From CBDEFX01 sp965237635 (lineage in GTDB: Bacteria > Chloroflexota > Dehalococcoidia > Lucifugimonadales > CAUZJF01), in contig CBDEFX010000002.1 in assembly GCA_965237635.1 (NCBI GenBank), forward strand, positions 1,488,001 through 1,552,000: a DNA stretch of 64,000 bases, written 5' to 3'. A program made the translations under genes and the position numbers. How positions within the stretch are numbered: the stretch's first letter is position 1; each line of letters begins with the position of its first letter. Below, piece after piece: positions 44,570-52,075 of this stretch. The notes under the pieces were generated by a model. The model searched no databases, was not told the origin of the DNA, and saw only the letters and a list, made by a program, of their open reading frames with translations.

Positions 44570-45805
44570 GTGTCGAACGTAGCACGACAGATCGAGGGGC
44601 ACCTAGACTCCGAGCAGCTTCAGGTACTCCGCCTAGCGTCGAAAACCGCGGCCGACCAAGGCGCTGAAATCTACCTCGTCGGGGGCACCGTCCGAGACAT
44701 CTTACTCGGCAGCCGGCCCGTTGACCTCGACTTGGTCGTCGTCGGTAGCACCCCCGACTTCCCCGAGGTGCTGGCCAAACAGCTTGGCGGCGAAGTCGTT
44801 GCGCAGTCTCAGTTCGGGACCAACAAGCTGAAAGTCGACGGGGCTGACGTCGATCTTGCTGCGGCCCGAAAGGAGTCGTACGCGCATTCTGGGGCGCTAC
44901 CTAGGGTAGTCCCCGGCTCCATAAATGACGACCTCGAGCGAAGGGATTTCTCCATTAATGCGATGGCCGTCTCGCTGGCAGAGGAGACCTGGGGAGAGCT
45001 TCTCGATCCTTTTGGTGGGCAAGCAGACGTCCAACAGGGAGTTGTCCGCGTCCTTCACCCTCGAAGCTTCGTCGATGACCCGACGCGCATCCTGAGGGCC
45101 GTCAGATACGCATACCGTCTCGGGTTCAGAATCGAGGAAGAGACCGAGCGGCTGCTCAAGAGAGACCTGAGAACACTAGATCAGGTCAGCGGAGACCGCA
45201 TACGAAATGAGCTGGAGCGGTTTTTCCACGAGGGCAACGTGGCAGAGATACTCGAAGGGGCGCAAGAGCTGGGCGTCCTGTCCGCCATCCACCCGGCGCT
45301 GCGTATCGAAGCCGCCCTACTTCGAAAGCTCGATGGTCTAGCCACCAACGGCACGACCGAGAACACCATGCGACTTCTGGCAGTGCTGGCCTTTTCGATA
45401 CCGGCCATCGACACCACGTCACTCGTCGGCCGGCTCAATATGAACGGCAGGTGGGCGAGAATAGTCCGAGACGTGGCCGCAGTCAGAGACTCGTTTGAGG
45501 AGCTAAAGGGCGAGAATGTGCGACCGAGCCAGGTCCATCGCCTGCTCCGCGACTACGACACAGCGTCCATCGAAGGCTGCGCTCTCGCGACCGACGACCC
45601 GCTGGTCGAGCAACGCCTGGAGCTGTACCTGAAGGAGCTACGCCAGGTAAAGCCGCTGCTCGACGGCAACGACCTCATCGCCCTCGGCGTGCCCGAGGGC
45701 CCGGAGGTCGGCCGCCTCCTCGACGCGATTCTGACGGCGCGCCTGGACGGCCTACTGTCCACTAGAGAAGAAGAGGAGAACCTCGTGCGCCGTAGCCTCG
45801 GATAG
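44570..45805 (+). CDS. CCA tRNA nucleotidyltransferase / poly(A) polymerase family, second copy without HD domain
   Basis: The 411 residues show the head motifs LVGGTVRDILLGSRPVDLDLVVVG and RRDFSINAMAVS, the neck DDPTRILRAVRYAYRLGFRIEEET and SGDRIRNELERFF. The C-terminal part lacks any HD motif. Its neck is closer to the consensus than that of the first copy at 1848-3359. In some bacteria separate CC-adding and A-adding enzymes share the task; poly(A) polymerase is another option. GTG start. Confidence 0.88.
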   Translation: MSNVARQIEGHLDSEQLQVLRLASKTAADQGAEIYLVGGTVRDILLGSRPVDLDLVVVGSTPDFPEVLAKQLGGEVVAQSQFGTNKLKVDGADVDLAAARKESYAHSGALPRVVPGSINDDLERRDFSINAMAVSLAEETWGELLDPFGGQADVQQGVVRVLHPRSFVDDPTRILRAVRYAYRLGFRIEEETERLLKRDLRTLDQVSGDRIRNELERFFHEGNVAEILEGAQELGVLSAIHPALRIEAALLRKLDGLATNGTTENTMRLLAVLAFSIPAIDTTSLVGRLNMNGRWARIVRDVAAVRDSFEELKGENVRPSQVHRLLRDYDTASIEGCALATDDPLVEQRLELYLKELRQVKPLLDGNDLIALGVPEGPEVGRLLDAILTARLDGLLSTREEEENLVRRSLG

Positions 45806-45807
45806 CC

Positions 45808-45846
45808 TTATCCTCTCCCCCATCGGGGGAGAATTAGAGAGGGGGA
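45808..45846. repeat. Dispersed hairpin repeat (CTCCCCCATCGGGGGAG + AATTAGAGAGGGGG)
   Basis: Same form as 51984-52019. Fills the gap between two convergent genes. Confidence 0.75.
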
Positions 45847-45865
45847 GAATGGGCCTGAGGGGTAG

Positions 45866-46636
45866 TCAGGCCGTTGGTTTGTGCGCCTCGATAATGAAAT
45901 AACTCTCAGTGAGCACGATGCCCTCCTCGGTGGTGAGGCTCCGCTCCAGCTCCAGAAGGGCGTCCAGGTCCTGCTCCAGGTCGAAGTCGTGCGCTCTCCA
46001 CTGAGGCATTACGGCCGCCAGCATGTAGACCAAGTCTCCGAGGCCGCCATAGGCTATAGAAGTGTCGTGCGTCTGAGCGCGGGTTACTGTCAGCCCTACG
46101 CTTCGAAAGCCGTAACGATATCTCCCGAATAGGTCGCCATAGTTGTTGGCGGCCCGTGGGAAAAACTCCACTATCTCCTTCCACATGTTGTGGTCCACCT
46201 GCTGGGTGAGCAGATGTCCCTCTGGGGCAAGCGCCCCCGCTACCTCGCTGGGCTCGAGCTCCTCGTGACGGTTCAGGACCAGCTCAAAGGTCTCGTCCAA
46301 GAAGGGGAGATGTAGACTCGAAGAGTGCACGACCGCGACGTCCTGTGGCGAAAGCCTGTCCGCGGCCACCGGCACGTTCGGAGGCCACTCTTCAGTTGCT
46401 ACGGCGAGCCCCGCGTAGCCCTCGCAGATTCCGCTGAAGATCTCGCCACCACCGGTCCCCATATCGAGGACCGACCTGGAGCCGGCCAGGAGCTCGCGCG
46501 CCCGGTCCCGGTAGCTCCACGGCGGGTCTGGGCCTAGCCTGGTCGCCTGGACGTCGAAGGTCCAGCCCTGCATCTCTCGGGCCCTCTCCACGTAGGACCT
46601 GAGCTCGTTCAGCCGGCGCTGTTTATAGGGTGTCAT
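45866..46636 (-). CDS. SAM-dependent methyltransferase, class I
   Basis: The 256-residue Rossmann-type methyltransferase has motif I VLDMGTGGGEIF (about 55-66), an acidic second strand (AVATEEWPPN), LPFLDETFELVLNRHEE as motif IV and APEGHLLTQQVD as post-motif. The N-terminus resembles RlmA/type-11 methyltransferases, but no zinc cluster is present. Target unknown. It is convergent with the second CCA gene across a repeat. Confidence 0.82.
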   Translation of the reverse strand: MTPYKQRRLNELRSYVERAREMQGWTFDVQATRLGPDPPWSYRDRARELLAGSRSVLDMGTGGGEIFSGICEGYAGLAVATEEWPPNVPVAADRLSPQDVAVVHSSSLHLPFLDETFELVLNRHEELEPSEVAGALAPEGHLLTQQVDHNMWKEIVEFFPRAANNYGDLFGRYRYGFRSVGLTVTRAQTHDTSIAYGGLGDLVYMLAAVMPQWRAHDFDLEQDLDALLELERSLTTEEGIVLTESYFIIEAHKPTA

Positions 46637-46729
46637 TTGAGGGCCCGCAATCAGCCTGTATGTTGTGCTACGGCAAATGACGCGTCAAAACCAGACGGCT
46701 GCCTGGGGGGTAGGTGGGGGGGGGCCGTA

Positions 46730-46752
46730 GAGACGCCCCGCTGGGGCGTCTC
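46730..46752. repeat. GAGACGCCCCGCTGGGGCGTCTC palindrome, copy 3
   Basis: Perfect match to the copy at 54699. A G-rich run (GGTGGGGGGGGGCC) precedes it. Confidence 0.85.
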
Positions 46753-46776
46753 CTCACGACCGTCAGCCGACCGCCG

Positions 46777-48354
46777 TCACGAGTCACCGAACTGGAACCC
46801 GTACAGCTCAGCGTTTCGCAGATAAAACCTCAGCTTTACGCTGCCGATAATATTGTTGATGGAGTCGGTGCCCGACCACCTTATCTGATTTCGGACGCTA
46901 TCGCCCGTGAAGGTCACGCAGTCCTCTCGAGAGTACCCCTCCCAGACGTTGTTCCAGGCGTCCATGACCTCGACCTCTATGTAGCCGTTGGGACCGCATG
47001 CGCCGTTGATGAACAGGTGAGCCCCGGTCGAAAACACGGGTTTGGTGTCGACGTACCCCTCTCTGAGGGTTGCGCCCAGGGAGACGTAGCCGTCGAGACG
47101 CATGGTCGCCAGGCAGAGGTGGTGCCCGTTGGCGGACAGACTTGGATCGCGGATCTCGGGGGCGTCCAGGCCCTCGCCCTGGCCGGATATCCACCAGTCG
47201 TGGTGGACGCTGTTGCCGCCGTAGTAGAACCACATCTCGTCGCCAACGACCAGCGGCTGCGTCGGGGTTTCCACGTCGAACTCGTCATAGGTACCTGGGC
47301 CGCCGCGTGAGATAAACGGCCTGTGCTCCTGGAAACGCTTCCAGTCCTGCCCGTTCCGGCTGTGAAGAAGGTACATCTCCACGGTATTGTCCACGGCATG
47401 CAGAACGTTGAGCAGACCGAGGTGAATGTCGCCCGCCCTCCAGGGCACGAAGCCGTAGAGACCGTCGTCTATGTTGTCATCGTCGCCTGGGCTGAACGCC
47501 AGCACCGGCTCCGACCAGTTCAAGTAGTCTCGGCTTTCCGTCCTGTAGATCCGGCGCCTGGTGTCCCAGACCCCCTCCGGCTGGCTGGGCGATACCGGCG
47601 CGAACCAGCCGTCGAAGTCCGGATGGAAGCTCGACCCTCCCTGACCGCCGCACCGACCGTAGAGGACATACTTGCCGTCGACCGGGTCATAGGTCAGGAT
47701 CTCCACGTCGCTGCCCCAGCTCGGAAAAACAGGATTCCCCTCGTACGGCGTCCAGTTGACTCCGTCTGGCGAAAAGTCCATGTGAAGTCCACCATTGTGA
47801 CGGCCGAAGGGGTTTCTCTTTGGAACGTTCGAGTCGCGGATCCGCCGAAAATAGGCCATCTTGTATCGGCGCGACGGATCAGACTCCTGTTCGTCGAGCA
47901 GCACTGATGGGCAGCTGTACATCCGGTCAGGCTCCTGGTCGACCACGATGTTGGTGTCGTTCCCGTCCACGGTGAACAGGCCAAGCGGCCGCTTCTCCCA
48001 GCTTAGTCCGTCGCTCGACTGAGCATGCAGGATCCGGCTGCCCTGGAAGATGTTGCGCTTGCCGATGCCGAAGTAGTCGAAGAAGTCCTCGTACCAACAC
48101 TTGTAGAGGCCGTCCGCCGGGTCTCTCAGGACGTTGAATGTGCTGTTGCGGAAGTAGGGAATGCCCTCCCACGGGGCATCCTTTACCATCAAGGGGTTCT
48201 CCGGATGCTTTGTCGGCGAGTGCAGCCTTCGCGTGACGTTCTTCACCATCGCGATCACGTCGTTATCGACGAATAGCTGAGCGGTGTTCCCCACGTCCTT
48301 TGCGATCTTGTCCCGCGAGTATGCGATGTACATCAGTATCTCATCCTTCTCCAC
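46777..48354 (-). CDS. GH32/GH43-like five-bladed propeller protein
   Basis: The 525 residues contain repeated blade motifs typical of furanosidase propellers: KCWYEDFF, ILHAQSSDGLSWEKRPLG, GLHMDFSPDGVNWTPYEGNPV, YLNWSEPVLAFSPG and MYLLHSRNGQDWKRF. A C-terminal beta domain (KLRFYLRNAELYGFQF) follows. No signal peptide is seen. It is divergent from the sulfatase-like gene and shares a 133-bp intergenic region with it, so the two may act on one substrate. Enzyme activity and sugar are inferred from fold only. Confidence 0.65.
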   Translation of the reverse strand: MEKDEILMYIAYSRDKIAKDVGNTAQLFVDNDVIAMVKNVTRRLHSPTKHPENPLMVKDAPWEGIPYFRNSTFNVLRDPADGLYKCWYEDFFDYFGIGKRNIFQGSRILHAQSSDGLSWEKRPLGLFTVDGNDTNIVVDQEPDRMYSCPSVLLDEQESDPSRRYKMAYFRRIRDSNVPKRNPFGRHNGGLHMDFSPDGVNWTPYEGNPVFPSWGSDVEILTYDPVDGKYVLYGRCGGQGGSSFHPDFDGWFAPVSPSQPEGVWDTRRRIYRTESRDYLNWSEPVLAFSPGDDDNIDDGLYGFVPWRAGDIHLGLLNVLHAVDNTVEMYLLHSRNGQDWKRFQEHRPFISRGGPGTYDEFDVETPTQPLVVGDEMWFYYGGNSVHHDWWISGQGEGLDAPEIRDPSLSANGHHLCLATMRLDGYVSLGATLREGYVDTKPVFSTGAHLFINGACGPNGYIEVEVMDAWNNVWEGYSREDCVTFTGDSVRNQIRWSGTDSINNIIGSVKLRFYLRNAELYGFQFGDS

Positions 48355-48487
48355 GAGCGAATATCAAGCTGGGGCGCATCGTAACATACACGTCGTTGAC
48401 CGTCTCAAGCAGGGGTGCTAGTCTACAGCGGACCGACGCTGAGACCTCCCCTCGGCTCCAATCTGAGAGAGTCGGCAGTTCAACCCG

Positions 48488-49867
48488 ATGAACCTTATCT
48501 GGATAGTTGCGGACACATTCCGCCAGGACCACCTGGGCGCCTACGGAAACGCCGAGATCCGGACGCCGTCGCTCGACGCCCTGGCGTCCAGATCCGTCCG
48601 TTTCGACCGCCACTACGCGGCCGGCTTCCCGACAATGCCCACCCGCGCCGACCACGCGACCGGCCGTTGGACGATGTCGTTCATGGGTTGGGAGCCCATG
48701 CCCGACGGCATGGAGACGCTCGCGGAGCTGCTAGCCGCGGACGGCGTCCACACCGCCGCGATGGTCGACACCCCCTTTTACCTGCGCGGCGGGATGAACT
48801 ACGACCGGGGCTTCCAGACCTTCTCCATGTATCCCGGCCAGTCGCTCTCCGACGTGGAGATGCTGCCGACGGGCAGAGAGGCTGCGGATACGCGCGCGGC
48901 TTGGCGCTTCGAGTCTGACAGAAACGTCGCGCAGACCATGATTCGAGCAATACATTGGCTGGAGCTCCATCACGAAGAGGAGTTCTTCCTGTACGTGGAC
49001 ACCTGGGACCCCCATGAGCCCTGGGACGCCCCCGCCTACTACACGGAGCAGTATCTGCCGGACTACGACGGTGAGATAATGCGACCCCCGTACGGCCGGT
49101 GGCAGGACACACTTGGCTATACCGAGGAAAAGGTCAAAAAGGCCCACGCCACCTACTGCGGCGAGGTGACGATGGTCGACACGTGGGTCGGCCACCTGTT
49201 GAGGCGGGTCGAGAATATGGGACTGATGGAGAAGACGGCCGTCGTATTCACCTCGGACCACGGCTTCTACTTCGGCGAGCACGGCGGCGTTCTCGGCAAG
49301 ATGACCCTCGCCAGACAGCCCGACGGCAGCCTGTACGAGGACAGCGACCGGTGGGGTTTCTGCCCCCTCTACGAGGAGGTGGCGAAGGTCCCCCTTCTGG
49401 TCTATGTCCCGGGGATAGAGCCCGGCGTCTACGGACAGCTGACCTCGGCCATCGACGTGATGCCGACCGCTCTCGAGATCATGGGCCGTGACATTCCGGA
49501 GTGGGTGGAGGGCGGCTCCCTCCTGCCCAAGCTTCGTGACCCCTCTCTGTCCGGCCGTGACTTCACAGTGACCACCATGCCTTTCGCGAACGTGGGCGAT
49601 CCGGTGAGGTCGGTGGACGATTTCCGCCGCTGGCTCATGCGAGCGCCGGTCACGACAGTCACTGCCGGCGAATGGTCCTTACTCTACAGCCCGGAGGAGG
49701 GTGCCTCGGAGCTCTACCACCTGGCTTCGGACCCCGGGCAGCAGAGGAACGTCATCTCGGAGAAGACCGCTGTCACCAGGGACGTGCACCAGCACCTGGT
49801 CAGGTTCATGCGAGAGACCAACCTTCCGGAGAGGCTCATGGACCCCCGGCTAGAGCTGCGTATCTAG
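48488..49867 (+). CDS. Sulfatase-fold hydrolase with Thr in place of the formylglycine Cys/Ser
   Basis: This 459-residue protein belongs to the alkaline-phosphatase superfamily. It has WIVADTFRQDHLGAYG (metal Asp D9), VFTSDHGFYFGEHG (second metal pair) and a sulfatase-type C-terminal part (SAIDVMPTALEIMG). The active-site signature should read (C/S)-x-P-x-R; here it is T49-M-P-T-R (FPTMPTRADHATGRW). Thr cannot be oxidised to formylglycine, so classical sulfatase action is unlikely. A Thr nucleophile is known in related phosphodiesterases. No signal peptide. trmD follows 8 bp later. Confidence 0.83.
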   Translation: MNLIWIVADTFRQDHLGAYGNAEIRTPSLDALASRSVRFDRHYAAGFPTMPTRADHATGRWTMSFMGWEPMPDGMETLAELLAADGVHTAAMVDTPFYLRGGMNYDRGFQTFSMYPGQSLSDVEMLPTGREAADTRAAWRFESDRNVAQTMIRAIHWLELHHEEEFFLYVDTWDPHEPWDAPAYYTEQYLPDYDGEIMRPPYGRWQDTLGYTEEKVKKAHATYCGEVTMVDTWVGHLLRRVENMGLMEKTAVVFTSDHGFYFGEHGGVLGKMTLARQPDGSLYEDSDRWGFCPLYEEVAKVPLLVYVPGIEPGVYGQLTSAIDVMPTALEIMGRDIPEWVEGGSLLPKLRDPSLSGRDFTVTTMPFANVGDPVRSVDDFRRWLMRAPVTTVTAGEWSLLYSPEEGASELYHLASDPGQQRNVISEKTAVTRDVHQHLVRFMRETNLPERLMDPRLELRI

Positions 49868-49875
49868 ATCGTCCG

Positions 49876-50616
49876 ATGCGCTTCCACGTTCTCACGCTCT
49901 TTCCGGACATGTTCAAGAGTCCCTTCGCTGAAGGCATCATCGACCGTGCGCGAGAGCAGGGGTTGCTCGAAATCAGTGTCGCTGACATCCGCGATCACAC
50001 CGATGATCGACATCGCACGGTGGACGACTACCCGTTCGGTGGCGGGCCGGGGATGCTCATGAAGCCTGAGCCTGTGTTCGATGCGGTCGAGGCCGTCCAG
50101 CGGTCCGCTGGTCTGGATTCCTCGGGGCCCGTCGTTCTGCTGTCGCCGCAGGGTCGTATGCTCACCCAGCCGGTCGTCGAGGAGTTAGCTCGCCATACTG
50201 ACATCGTCCTTATCTGCGGTCGCTATGAGGGGGTCGATGATCGGGTGCGGGAGCACCTGGCTACTGACGAGATAAGCATCGGCGACTACGTGCTAGGCGG
50301 TGGCGAGCTGGCGGCCATGGTGGTTATCGAAGCCGTGGCCCGCCTCGTCCCTGGAGTTGTCGGGTCTTCGGAGTCGACCCAGTCGGACTCCTTCTCAACC
50401 GGGATACTCAAGCACCCTCAGTACACCCGGCCGGCCGAGTTTCGAGGCTGGTCGGTACCCGAGGTCCTCCTGTCGGGCAACCACGCGGAGATCGAGAGAT
50501 GGAGGCGACAGGAGTCGCTACGTCGCACCTTCGACCGCCGCCCGGACCTTTTGGAGTCCGCCGAGCTCTCCGAGGAAGACCGCCGGTTCGTTGAATCACT
50601 ACGGCAGGTGAAATAG
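49876..50616 (+). CDS. trmD: tRNA (guanine-N1)-methyltransferase
   Basis: This SPOUT enzyme makes m1G37 in tRNA and prevents frameshifting. The 246 residues start at ATG 49876 (MRFHVLTLFPDMF), the family N-terminus. Motifs are DDYPFGGGPGMLMKPEP, LSPQGRMLTQ, LICGRYEGVDDRV and the knot loop ISIGDYVLGGGELAAMVVIEAV. A longer frame upstream overlaps the sulfatase-like gene and is rejected. No Shine-Dalgarno is visible; it begins 8 bp after the sulfatase-like gene. The usual partner rplS follows, but with an intruding gene between them. Confidence 0.95.
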   Translation: MRFHVLTLFPDMFKSPFAEGIIDRAREQGLLEISVADIRDHTDDRHRTVDDYPFGGGPGMLMKPEPVFDAVEAVQRSAGLDSSGPVVLLSPQGRMLTQPVVEELARHTDIVLICGRYEGVDDRVREHLATDEISIGDYVLGGGELAAMVVIEAVARLVPGVVGSSESTQSDSFSTGILKHPQYTRPAEFRGWSVPEVLLSGNHAEIERWRRQESLRRTFDRRPDLLESAELSEEDRRFVESLRQVK

Positions 50617-50617
50617 C

Positions 50618-51210
50618 GTGGTTTCAATCCCTCCGGACGTTCCGAGAATACCTCGCGACGCCAGCTTCCCGACGCTCGAACCGGCAAACAACATGGCATA
50701 TGCCGAGGCGTACTACCTGGCTGCGCAGGCCCTGTGGAAGAGCGGGATTTCACACCCGGATACCCTGGTGTTCCCCATGCTTTTTCTAATCCACCACTTC
50801 CTTGAGCTCGAGCTCAAGGAGGTGATTCGCGCTACCTTCAGCATCGGGACAATGGAAGGAAACGAAAGTGTGGAATCCCCACGATTTCGCACGATTTGAC
50901 GCGCCTACTAGCCCTCGCAGACTCCAACCTAGAGAAACTCGGCCTTGGTGAGGCGATGTCCATAAGTAGGGAAACCCGTGACATCATGGAGGATCTCGAA
51001 CGTTTCAGTTCCAGAGGGGAGGCTTTCCGCTACCCGACTAGTGGGGATTCGAAGAAGCCGCTGTTGCCCAAGCAGTACATATCTGATGTGGCGTCACTGA
51101 TGAAGATCATGGACAAGACGTTGAAAGAATGTCTCGGCATCACTGCCGAGCTAGCGGGTAGGGAGGAGTGTCTTGAGTTCGAGCCTGACGCCGACGGTCG
51201 GCATCAATGA
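50618..51210 (+). pseudogene. HEPN-like helical protein, split by a frameshift
   Basis: The first frame (50618-50899, 93 codons) contains YAEAYYLAAQALWKSG and PMLFLIHHFLELELKEVIR, the pattern of a large family of HEPN-like helical proteins. It stops at TGA 50897. A second frame (50896-51210) overlaps it by TTGA and continues with LTRLLALADSNLEKLGL and ETRDIMEDLERF, which would complete the domain (His-Asp-Leu-xx-Leu after one base change in register). CACGATTTCGCACGATTTG at the junction is a short direct repeat, a likely slippage site. Either a pseudogene or two coupled products. It is wedged 1 bp after trmD. Confidence 0.6.
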
Positions 51211-51364
51211 CCGTCGTTCGGTCTTCTCGCGCGCATTGGCGTCGTGTTATGGGGTGCCCAGCATCGAGTCGGCGGCGCCGGATACGATGGCACCCAGACT
51301 CTTCGCTTCGCTCAGAGTGACATGGCGTGTCAGTGCATATCACCGAGTGCGAGCGCTATCTCGC

Positions 51365-51394
51365 TTGCGCGGCGACTGCGACTACGTATAGAAT
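51365..51394 (+). promoter_or_regulatory. Candidate promoter for rplS
   Basis: TTGCGC (51365-51370), 18-bp spacer and TAGAAT (51389-51394). It would give rplS its own promoter now that a foreign gene separates it from trmD. Confidence 0.5.
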
Positions 51395-51432
51395 GGATGT
51401 ATGACTAGCAAGGCAAAGGACGGACCCACACA

Positions 51433-51771
51433 ATGGACGCGCACGATCTGGTAGCAGTTGAGCCCAACCCTAAGGTCGCAAAGTTCCGCCCCGGCGACAC
51501 CGTAAAGGTCAGCACCAAGGTCAAGGAAGGCGATCGAGAACGGACTCAGGTGTTCGAGGGTGTCGTGATCGGCACCAAGGGAAGGGGCCCTGGGGCCTCG
51601 TTCACCGTTCGCCGAGTGACACACGAGGTCGGCGTCGAGCGTAACTTCCTTCTGCACTCACCCGCCGTTGAGGCAGTTGAGGTGGTCAGAAAGGGAGTCG
51701 TTCGACGCGCTCGCCTCAACTACATCAGAGACCGGTCCGGCCGCCAGGCAAGAATCAAAGAACGTCGGTAG
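51433..51771 (+). CDS. rplS: 50S ribosomal protein L19
   Basis: The 112-residue L19 shows FRPGDTVKVSTKVKEGDRERTQVFEGVVI, SFTVRRVTHEVGVERNFLLHSPAVEAVEV and RRARLNYIRDR, all standard. L19 sits at the 30S-50S interface. AAGGA lies about 14 nt before ATG 51433. It is normally directly downstream of trmD; here 816 bp separate them. Confidence 0.96.
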   Translation: MDAHDLVAVEPNPKVAKFRPGDTVKVSTKVKEGDRERTQVFEGVVIGTKGRGPGASFTVRRVTHEVGVERNFLLHSPAVEAVEVVRKGVVRRARLNYIRDRSGRQARIKERR

Positions 51772-52075
51772 CTCTACACGTTTCAGTCTCCCGTCCAGTT
51801 GTGCGTACCGTAGTACTCGCCGGCGGTCCCGTCGCCCTCGGCAGACTGGTCCCAAAGCCACCTCCAACTTGTCTCCCTGAGTCCCGATTCGGCATCGGGA
51901 CGAAAGGCCTGGGGAGGGGCAGTCCTTGTTTAGTCAACACGACCCATAACACTTCGTGCAAAGCTGGTCGACGGGAAGGGGATTCTCTCCCCCGTTACGG
52001 GGGAGAGTTAGAGAGGGGGCAGACGTGCAGCCCCCAATTACCCTTGGGCTGCGAGAAGAGCGGGACCGACTAGCC
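51772..52075. other. Intergenic region with dispersed repeats
   Basis: This 304-bp stretch has no gene. It contains TCCCGATTCGGCATCGGGA (51880-51901), ACTTCGTGCAAAGCTGGTCGACGGG (51951-51976, an arm of the 39605-39756 inverted repeat) and the hairpin CTCCCCCGTTACGGGGGAG followed by AGTTAGAGAGGGGG (51984-52019). Confidence 0.65.

Noticed and set aside
49672..49875. N-terminal extension of trmD
   Set aside because: It overlaps the sulfatase-like gene in another frame; ATG 49876 gives the exact family N-terminus.
51956..52075. 40-residue N-terminal extension of priA
   Set aside because: It translates a dispersed hairpin repeat; homologues begin at the residue encoded from 52076.
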